Assembly: GCF_021869535.1 (NCBI RefSeq)
Contig: NW_026262593.1
Coordinates: 74,466,822 to 74,530,821, forward strand
Direction of reading: 5' to 3'
DNA length: 64,000 nucleotides
Source: Mytilus californianus
Lineage: Eukaryota > Mollusca > Bivalvia > Mytilida > Mytilidae
Positions 56,341-64,000 of the stretch are shown piece by piece. The number at the start of each line of letters is the position of its first letter. Position 1 is the stretch's first letter. The position numbers and the translations under genes were made by a program. Below the pieces are notes generated by a model. The model was not told the origin of the DNA and searched no databases. It saw only the letters and a list, made by a program, of their open reading frames with translations.

Positions 56341-57420
56341 TTAAATAAATAAATTTTAGTCTGAAATGGTCATTTTGTTTGATGTGAAAATCGTCTAATT
56401 CGCTTTCAGTCAGATAAGTACTGTTCATTAGCATTGCAGACAGTTCATTATGAATTTGATGTGTACAGCAAAATAACTACTACTGACCATAGACTGAATA
56501 TATTTTAATTGGCAGCAAACGAATTGTCTGAACAGTACTATTGTTACCGCAGGAGCAGTCTTAAAATTGACGAAAAGCCGTAAAATGAGTTAGTGATTTA
56601 TCGTGCAGTCTATTGTATACGCCAGATTTCTAAAGACTCGAAATAGTATTAAACATGTATGTTATTGACTTTAATATGATTTCTGCGAATAAAGAGGTGT
56701 GTACTCCTTTTATAATAAACACTGTTTTGAAATTAGACTTTACACAGGACAAACCCCAAAACCATTCAGTGAAAATAAGGCAACCTGCGACCTTATAATG
56801 GACTTGGTTAGAGGACATTTTGGGAAAGGTTATTTACCTATTTATGATACTTGGGAAAGGTTGTTTACCTATTTGTGATAACTATTGTAGCTCTCAACAA
56901 TTATTTTTTCATCTTTGGGAACTTGGTGTTGGACCTACGGATACTGTCAGACCGAAAAAAAAGTTACCCTGCTGAAATCGAAATAAAAAATGATAGAAAA
57001 AGGAGAAACAGCTTTAGTAATTAAAAACCATAAAACTTAACCAAATATTTAGATCACAAAATTCTACATATGTTGTCAACAGTAAGCACATTTGTAGACA
57101 ATGACAACCGTTATAACGACAGCAAGAATACAAGAAATATATGTACAGAAATAGTTTGTTAGACTATACCAATGCACAAGGACTCCAAGCTGGTAGACTG
57201 ATATGGAGAATTTGTTAGTAAAGGAAAATCCAAATTTCGGTTTTAGAGTGACAAATTGTTATCTTGCTATAATTATATATGCCTAATATTGTTTTTAATC
57301 ATTCATTTGAAATTAATATATTCAGTAATATATTTGATATATATCGAAAAACATTATATTGGTTCAACTGATTAACTTAGTTTTTGATTGATTAGTTTTG
57401 CATAAATAACAATTGATTTG
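56341..57420. other. No gene recognised
   Basis: A local duplication of GGGAAAGGTT with TTTACCTATTT near 56820-56875. Otherwise AT-rich. Confidence 0.45.
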
Positions 57421-58290
57421 TACATGACAAATAAAATTGAGAATGGAAATGGGGAATGTGTCAAAGAGACAACAACCCGACCACAGAACAGACAACAGCA
57501 GAAGGCCACCAACAGGTCTTCAATGCTGCGAGAAATTCCCGCACCCGGAGGCGTCCTTCAGCTGGCCCCTAAACAAATATATATACTAGTTCAGTGATAA
57601 TGAACGCCATACTAAACTCCAAATTGTACACAAGAAACTAAAATTAAAAATAATACAAGACTGACAAAGGCTAGAGGCTCCTGACTTTGGACAGGCGCAA
57701 AAATGGGGCGGGGTTAAACATGTTTATGAGATCTCAATCCTCCCCCTATACCTCTAGCCAATGTAGAAAAGTAAACGCATAACAATACGCACATTAAAAT
57801 TCAGTTCAAGAGAAGTCCGAGTCTGATGTCAGAAGATGTAACCAAAGAAAATAAACAAAATGACAATAATACATAAATAACAACAGACTACTAGCAGTTA
57901 ACTGACATGCCAGCTCCAGACTTCAATTAAACTGATTGAAAGATTATGTCTTCATCATATGAATATCAGGCACAATCCTTCCCGTTAGGGGTTTAGTATC
58001 ATACCATCATAACATATATGAGAAGAACATAACCCGTGTCATGCCAACAACTGGTTTTTAAATAAATGTGTTTAGTGCCGATGCAAAGACCCTATAAGTG
58101 AATCAATATTAACGCCAAAATATGCAATCTTTAATGACCTGACAACAGTATCGTAACTATATCCCTTCTTAATAAGTCTATTTAAAGGTTTTGTTAGTTT
58201 CAGAGGTGAATACTGACATTTTTGTGCTTTATACAGAATATTTCCAATAATACATATATAATGAAACGAGAACGATCATTTCATTGCCCG
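57421..58290 (+). repeat. Long mussel interspersed repeat
   Basis: Starts ATTGAGAATGGAAATGGGGA and GTGTCAAAGAGACAACAACC, and continues for over 800 bp (CCCGCACCCGGAGGCGTCC, AGAGGCTCCTGACTTTGGAC, CCTTCCCGTTAGGGGTTTAG). From memory this is among the most abundant sequences in Mytilus DNA. A short reversed piece is at 3031-3080. No open frame of note; its mode of movement is unknown to me. Confidence 0.7.
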
Positions 58291-59031
58291 GTGGGGACAA
58301 AGTAAAAATCAAAATTGAAAAAAATAAATACAAAAAAGATTCCATTCGTTTGATGTGTTTGTGCTTTTGATTTTGCCATTTGATAAGGGACTTTCCGTTT
58401 TGAATTTTCCTCGGAGTTCGGTATTTTTGTGATTTAACTTTTTTCTATTAGAAAATAATAAAGAAAATTCAATCATGTCAGTAGCAGCACAGACAGAGTG
58501 GCCAACCCAGCGTGATTAATGTAGCAGCACAGACAGAGTGGCCTACCCAGCGTGATGAATGTAGTTCAAAGACCGGAATTGCTTGGTGAACAGAACACAA
58601 TTACAGCATCTCCATAGATGAATTCCAAGAGCAAGCAATACACACTGAATCATTGAAGAAGCGAATCGAAAAGTTGACAATACAAATGCAGAGCATCACA
58701 AAATATTGCTGACCTACAGTAACAAATGGAATACTATGGAGGCAAGCGATAAACCTTGGACACAATAAAATATATATGATTTGATGAGTCAATATTTGTT
58801 AACATATTAAAAGGAGAAGGGAAGTGAGAAAAAAAAACAGTATTTCCTTTTAGAAAGTAGAAGATAATCAAAATATAAAGTTTTAATAACACTTGTGTTC
58901 CTCTGTTCTTGTTTTGTCAAATTTATTGTTTTTGGTAGTGGTAAAAGCAAACTAACAATAACTATAATGATCTTTTATAAATTGGACTTAAAACATTTCA
59001 AATTACAATTATTGTTTTTTTTTTTTTGTAG
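58291..59031. repeat. Repeats and a tandem 39-bp pair
   Basis: GTAGCAGCACAGACAGAGTG is repeated at about 58482 and 58521 (unit 39 bp, GGCCAACCCAGCGTGAT / GGCCTACCCAGCGTGAT). GGGACTTTCCGTTTTGAA occurs near 58387. Protein-like runs on + around 58610-58690 (D-E-F-Q-E-Q-A-I-H-T-E-S-L-K-K-R) lack splice support. Confidence 0.5.
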
Positions 59032-59114
59032 AGTTATCTGTTCCTGATCATAATGAAACACTTCCCAAAGTCTGTCACATTATGAGAACCAGCCAGACAT
59101 CTACCGACGCGTGA
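59032..59114 (+). pseudogene. Short exon-like segment
   Basis: A long T tract and TGTAG precede it. After two bases 26 codons are open (L-S-V-P-D-H-N-E-T-L-P-K-V-C-H-I-M) to TGA. Likely part of the decayed + strand tract. Confidence 0.3.
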
Positions 59115-60477
59115 AATAGATGATTTTTACCAACAAAATGCATCAGAAGAGTGTGTTCAAGCATATTCTGATATATAAGTAGAAGCCATTAAGACACGCC
59201 TCTCGTCCACAAACAACAGGATTTCAATACCATTTCCAACCAGTTTTTTTATGCTTATATTTTGTAATAACAACACCCTGCGAGTAAACAAAGTCGCCTT
59301 TCATGGTTATCATTATCATCACATTGAATCTTTTAATTGAATGTGGATGGTCAAGGTACCAAACTTAATTTTCTGTCCAAGTTAAATCTGTAGTCATCTT
59401 GATATACTTTTTATTCATTGTTATCATCATTTTAATTTACATGCATCCCTTCCCTATAAATACAACTATACATTCTGTATTGCACTATTATTTCTCAATT
59501 AATCGTTTATAATCATTCATTTGCCATTTTCCCATTTGATTAGGGACTTTCCGTTTTGAATTTTCCTCGGAGTTCAGTATTTTTGTGATTTTACTTTTTG
59601 CAACATTGTAGGAAGTAGGATCTATGTAATCTGAATAATTCAATATGATTTACTTACATAAAGAGCATATTCTCTTTTGTCATTTAGAGACAGATCAAAA
59701 CTCTTAAAATCATCCACTCTCCTGCTGCTCTAGTTGTAGTATTGGTATATCCGATTCTTTATTGGCAAGGTTGGCCACTGGATCTTTTATTTTTTTTTCA
59801 ACATGTCCGTGATTTCAACCAAAAGGTACATTGACCTTCTTTCATATCCTGAAAAATAAATGCGTTTAATTTAAGATTATAGATTTTTAATTCCCAGCTA
59901 ATCACTACAAAAAATAAAAATAAAATCATCATGTATGATCCCCTTTCCATATTTTCAGAAATAAATTAGATGATATTTAATTAATTAATCGTCTGCAATT
60001 ATACAACTTTCTTTCTTCTGGCAAAGGAAATACTGGCGTTGTTTGGTTTTCTCCTCGTCTTTTGCTGGGTGTTTTGTCACATATCTTCTAGATGTCGATA
60101 GATTCCATTTTTCTCCCTGAATACATAATGTTGTTACTCTGACTATAATAATTAATAGTAATACAAGTAACCCTACTTGCCTTAATTTGAATATCAACTC
60201 TTGGAAGTACATACTTCTGAAATACATTCTCACAAACTTTTGCTGCAATCTGAGTTACATGAATGTCACAATTCCTACATAAGCCAGTAGCTAAACATTA
60301 TCTGTGTTGTTCATATTTAGTTCAAATAGGGTTTTTTCATTAGTGGGTACCTCTTTAACGGTACTTTCCCTTTCGTTTTAAAATTATTTTTTTTAAAGAA
60401 GCCCTCCTGTTCACTTGCTGTCTGCTTTCTTTTCCTTCTTTTTGCGTCCATTTTTTTGTGTAAATGTGGTTGTTTCT
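59115..60477. other. Repeats, no gene supported
   Basis: Contains duplicated segment copy 2 (59415-59512) and the GGGACTTTCCG repeat (59540-59595). A minus-strand open frame at 59985-60248 has one hydrophobic run of about 20 residues but no other support. Confidence 0.4.
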
Positions 60478-60580
60478 CATGGGTGACTTGGGAATAGAAA
60501 TATGGTCGATACAGGTCTTCATCCGACCGACAGAACAACTCTTGCCAAACTTGGGCGTCAGTTAACTTTGCGGGATGTAT
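60478..60580 (+). mobile_element. Old SINE 5'-part relic
   Basis: GGGTGACTTGGGAATAGAAA, ATGGTCGATACAGGTCTTC, CCGACCGACAG and GGGCGTCAGTTAACTTTGCG follow the SINE 5' half in sense orientation with many changes. Confidence 0.6.
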
Positions 60581-60633
60581 CAAGTAACAGACGAAAGACC
60601 GACGAGGAACACATCACTATTCTACCAAAAGGA

Positions 60634-61064
60634 TTGATTGATTGATTGATTGTTGGTTGCTTAACGTCCAGTGGCAAACATTTCATGCATATTCAGGACG
60701 AGAACAAATTAACAATAAATACAATATGTAGGTTCTGTAATAGAGGCGTCTGGGACTGAGGTCGGAGAAATTTAGACTGCCACGGGAAATGAGGGTATAT
60801 TGGCTAGGGACAGAAATTTAGCCTTGCAACAGGTCACCTACGGACCCCTCAAAGAGTTGTTGCAAGGGTTCTTAACGTGCAAAGAGCGTGGCACTCTCTT
60901 TACACGAGGCATCGGATTTAACGTCCCCATTCTGACCGGACGTGACTGCGAACTTATACATCCCGCACAGCCAAACGGACGCCCCACTTTAGCGAGGGTT
61001 TTACCGCCGGTCGGAGGAAGACCAATGATGACCATATTTCTATTCCCCAGTCATCCTTGGATGG
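60634..61064 (-). mobile_element. SINE-like element, full length, inside a coding-like exon
   Basis: Perfect 14-bp target duplication TTCTACCAAAAGGA (60620-60633; 61065-61078), the longest in the window. Removing element and one duplication copy rejoins an open + strand frame (see 61065). Confidence 0.88.
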
Positions 61065-61298
61065 TTCTACCAAAAGGAAAACCTAAGACAATTTGCGTTG
61101 TATGACAATGGGATTATTGAGTATTCCTATCACAATCCAAGAGCATATGACTATATTTTGAATAATAACATGCATTTTCTGCCTTTATGGCCAGGTATTT
61201 TACGTGGAAATCTACAACGGTACATAAAAGAACTAATCACTAAAAAGAAGAAACACGAGAGACCAATATCTGTGTTGAAAATTGGTGTAAGGTTGTAA
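61065..61298 (+). pseudogene. Coding-like exon disrupted by the SINE
   Basis: From the duplication: F-Y-Q-K-E-N-L-R-Q-F-A-L-Y-D-N-G-I-I-E-Y, then N-P-R-A-Y-D-Y-I-L, H-F-L-P-L-W-P-G-I-L-R-G-N-L-Q-R-Y and a Lys-rich run, stop at 61296-61298. The frame also runs on upstream of the SINE for at least several codons. The P-L-W-P-G-I-L motif recalls uncharacterised invertebrate proteins of transposon-like distribution; that is a weak memory, not an identification. Confidence 0.4.
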
Positions 61299-61513
61299 AA
61301 CAAGATTCTCTGCAAAAAGAGAAAAGACAACTACCTTGTGTTTTATAAGAAAGCTGAATAAGACTTTGAATGGTAGAATAAATGAATTTAGATTTGGTAC
61401 CAAATTACATGTACAATCTAATCGGAAAAGGAAAAAAACAAAGATCCTGATACTAAAAAGGAACATTGGAACAAACAGGAAAGGAAAACATCTATGCTTA
61501 AGTACCTCCTAAA

Positions 61514-61671
61514 TCCCTGTATATCTGGAGAAAAATGTGCCAATCAATCTTGAAAATATCAAGAAACATATGCAGAGCCCTATTCAACAAACTATACAGT
61601 TAAATGCAACCAGCTTTAACTACAATCTTCAGAAGTGTTGGTTAAATGCAGCCATCCAGATTATACGGTAA
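61514..61671 (+). pseudogene. Segment resembling a ubiquitin-specific-protease Cys box
   Basis: Open for 52 codons to TAA: L-E-K-N-V-P-I-N-L-E-N-I, ending F-N-Y-N-L-Q-K-C-W-L-N-A-A-I-Q-I-I-R. The peptidase C19 catalytic-cysteine box has the form N-x-G-x-x-C-(W/Y)-(L/F)-N-(S/A)-x-x-Q. Here C-W-L-N-A-A-I-Q fits while the Asn-x-Gly part does not. Fragments after the stop (61635-61820) look protein-like too. A decayed peptidase-like gene is possible. Confidence 0.3.
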
Positions 61672-62965
61672 ATACCTTCAATGACAAACAAACAGTAAAG
61701 CATATTTCTGTTAAAAAGTCTTCCCTGTCTGGAAGTTTTACAGTGGTTGTGCCAGTAGAAATCCAAATACTTAACAGTCTCCTGGACAAGTTTGCAATAT
61801 TTACCTTGGTGCGAATGTGACGTTTGAACATCAAAACATTATTAGTCTTTTAATGCATCCATTTATGAATTTCTGTTGAAAAGCAATATGGGTATGCTGG
61901 AAACAATTCTTGGTATCTGCTTATTCTTATTTCCAGCAATTAGCTGCAATTTTTCCAGATTATTTGTTCTTAACACACTCTCCTTTAATTTCGTCATCTG
62001 CGATTTTTTTCAAGCGGTGTTGACAGTCGGGAGTTTCAGCTGCTTGACAGTGTACCGTTTGTAGGTCCTGATGTAAAGCCGTCACATTGACCATCATTTC
62101 TGCAATTATGTTTATCTATGAACAGGGATTGGCCTCATATGCTTTTAAAAACATCAGCAACTCTTCCTTAGCGATTGGAATTATTTTCTTTTTTGACAGA
62201 TTAAATAGTAACACCTTCACCTATGAATTATATATACATTTCATTTGATATATAGGAATCATGAATTTACAGTGATTTTAGCCTGCTGACAACCCCCTCC
62301 TTTTTTCCATCTATTCTTTTGATATTGGTTTCAACAGTCAAAGAAATGAAATTCAAAAATCTTGCAGCAGCAGAGATATTTTTTCTGATTGCAGGGTTAT
62401 GGAATTATTTCAAATAGGGTATTAAGTCATTTTAATGTATCAAACAAAGAAAATTATCGCTCATGTTTGTTGTTCTGTGTGATGTTACATGTATACCTAT
62501 GCTTATAGTGTACAAATTACCAATTCATCATTTGTTGTTTATTAATTATGTCATGACATTATCTATCACATCTTCTCATATAGATTTTACATTGTAGCTT
62601 AGAATTTAAAGAAAACGACAACTCCAAGCCGAGCCATTCGATGGCATTAAATTAAAATTCAAAACCCAACCTCTTGGGAAGGAAGGAATCCCTAAATTCA
62701 AGGGTAGTAGTGATATGTCTGCATGTATTTTTCCTTAGGCTAGTAGAGGTGAGATTAGGGGGGAATTATCAAAACTGTGTCATGTCATCCAATAATTAGT
62801 TTTATATGAAGTTTATTTTTATTGTGTATTATCATTTTTGAATGTCGAAACTATAAGCAGATTGCATGAAAGGACCCCATTAGAAACAAGCTTTAGAGCT
62901 GTATGGGCTATCCCTCATAAATTAATCAGGAGAGATGTATCCGTTCTCAAAATGTACCATCCCAT
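61672..62965. other. No intact gene; coding-like scraps then AT-rich
   Basis: Weak protein-like runs up to about 62070. Beyond that no supported feature. Confidence 0.4.
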
Positions 62966-62967
62966 AA

Positions 62968-63344
62968 AGGGTGACTGGGGAATAGAAGTATGGTCACTTG
63001 GTCTTCTTCCGACCGGCAGTAAAACGCTTGCCTGCAAAGTGGGGCGTCCTTTTGTCTGTGCGGAATGTACAAGTTTGCTGTCACGTCCGGTCAGAATGGG
63101 GACGTTAAATCCGATGCCTCATGCAAAGAACCCTTGCAACAATTTGTTGAGGGGTCGGAAGGTGGCCTGTTGCAAGGCAAAATTTTTGACCAATTTACCA
63201 TCATTTTCCAGTGGCAGTCCAAATTTCCCCGATATCTTCCCGGATGGCCTTTTTGCAAGACCTACCTATTGTATTTATTGTTCTCGTCCTAAACATGCAT
63301 GAATTATTTGCCACTAGACGTTTAGCAACCAACAATCAATCAAT
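62968..63344 (+). mobile_element. SINE, older subfamily, near full length
   Basis: Sense orientation: GGGTGACTGGGGAATAGAAG, CTTCCGACCGGCAGTAAAAC, then GGACGTTAAATCCGATGCC, ACTAGACGTTTAGCAACC and (AATC)n. The putative target duplication CATAAAGG / CATAAGG has one indel. It differs from the young copies by many substitutions and a deleted segment. Confidence 0.75.
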
Positions 63345-63351
63345 CATAAGG

Positions 63352-64000
63352 TACTATACTCACCAAATGCTCTCTTTTATCAAGTATATACATTTGTGTA
63401 TTGTATATTGCAAATTGTAAATCTTCTATGCTTGTTATTCTATTGAATAAAATATTATTTTGTATTGGTTTATTTTAGTAAAATTGATAAAGGTCTCGTA
63501 TTCATGGCTGTGAGCAGTACAATCCAATACAAAGTCATAATTTGCTGAATTATTTGTCTGAGTGTGTCCTCATTTATAGAGACAATTCTAAACTGACTCC
63601 CACCGTCATTTGACATGTTCTAGGACTTTGTTCTAAATATTCAGAAACAATTCCAAAAGACAACCCTAATGGTTTACTTGCAATTTGATTTTCAATAGAT
63701 CAACCTGATATTTGACTCATGCTTAGGGATATACACTTAGTACCAGTGAATCGAAAGATCTGTCGTTCTTATCGAAATTTGTAGGACTAATCTCAGCGTG
63801 TACTGTAGGATAGAGCCAGAAAGAATGCGGAAGTGAATCGTATGTTGAACGGATGCAAATGGGTCATTATAAATATTGATTAAAAATTGCAAATACATGT
63901 ATGGATTGAACCAATGACACAATAAGTTTTACAATAGAGTTAGAATACAACTCAGTTATACAAAAAAAAACTAGAATTAAAACACCGCGTCGAAACCTCC
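63352..64000. other. No gene recognised
   Basis: AT-rich flank to the window end. Nothing supported. Confidence 0.45.

Noticed and set aside
59985..60248. Minus-strand frame with one hydrophobic run, a possible membrane protein
   Set aside because: A single hydrophobic stretch in AT-rich repeat-laden DNA, with no splice or start context.
1..64000. Search for CRISPR arrays, rRNA, tRNA, bacterial operons or phage genes
   Set aside because: None seen. The regular repeats are minisatellite or macrosatellite arrays without spacers, and the DNA is eukaryotic.

Overview
The window is eukaryotic, AT-rich, intron-bearing DNA. It reads as a bivalve mollusc, most likely a mussel (Mytilus). The grounds are: several short interspersed sequences I recognise from memory as abundant in mussel genomes; NHL-type beta-propeller terminal exons of the kind bivalves carry in large families; and dense, mostly dead mobile DNA with few genes. 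There are no bacterial operons, CRISPR arrays, rRNA or tRNA genes that I can see.

Layout. 1-2.9 kb: interspersed repeats and a 295-bp inverted-repeat element. 2.9-11.7 kb: an NHL-type gene (a 51-bp symmetric microexon and an 833-bp terminal exon) followed by two decayed partial copies. The third copy is split by a 4.1-kb gag-only LTR retrotransposon, which carries a 591-bp TTAA-target element in one LTR. 13.9-15.9 kb: a 5'-truncated I-group LINE with target-site duplication. 16.6-17.0 kb: the first of a family of about 425-bp SINE-like elements. 18.4-19.2 kb: a second NHL-type terminal exon on the minus strand. 20.5-32.9 kb: two unrelated macrosatellites joined end to end (1046 bp x 7.7, then about 885 bp x 4.9). 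33-37 kb: nested bivalve repeats with two more SINEs. 37.4-38.6 kb: a 57-bp minisatellite that reads as a 19-residue repeat protein on the minus strand, now broken. 38.8-41.7 kb: a pogo-like MITE (TA duplication) and a hAT-like element (8-bp duplication). 42.9-47 kb: isolated exon-like fragments on both strands. 47.6-50.0 kb: two minus-strand LINE fragments. The second landed inside a decayed + strand gene tract (48.6-56 kb) whose pieces include a C2H2-like segment with lost zinc ligands. 56-64 kb: repeats, a SINE that interrupts another decayed coding exon, and a short stretch resembling the catalytic-cysteine box of ubiquitin-specific proteases.

How the pieces relate. The SINE-like elements end in the same AAGCAACCAACAATCAATCA tail as the two LINE copies, and both families leave 9-14 bp target duplications. 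This suggests a LINE/SINE partnership visible within one window. The 1046-bp macrosatellite unit itself contains the C-terminal end of a LINE reverse transcriptase and a SINE-like segment, so the array grew from transposon debris. The best candidates for living host genes are the NHL exons at 3.8 and 18.4 kb. Most other coding traces are pseudogenes or single exons whose other exons I cannot see. No wholly new biological system is demonstrated.
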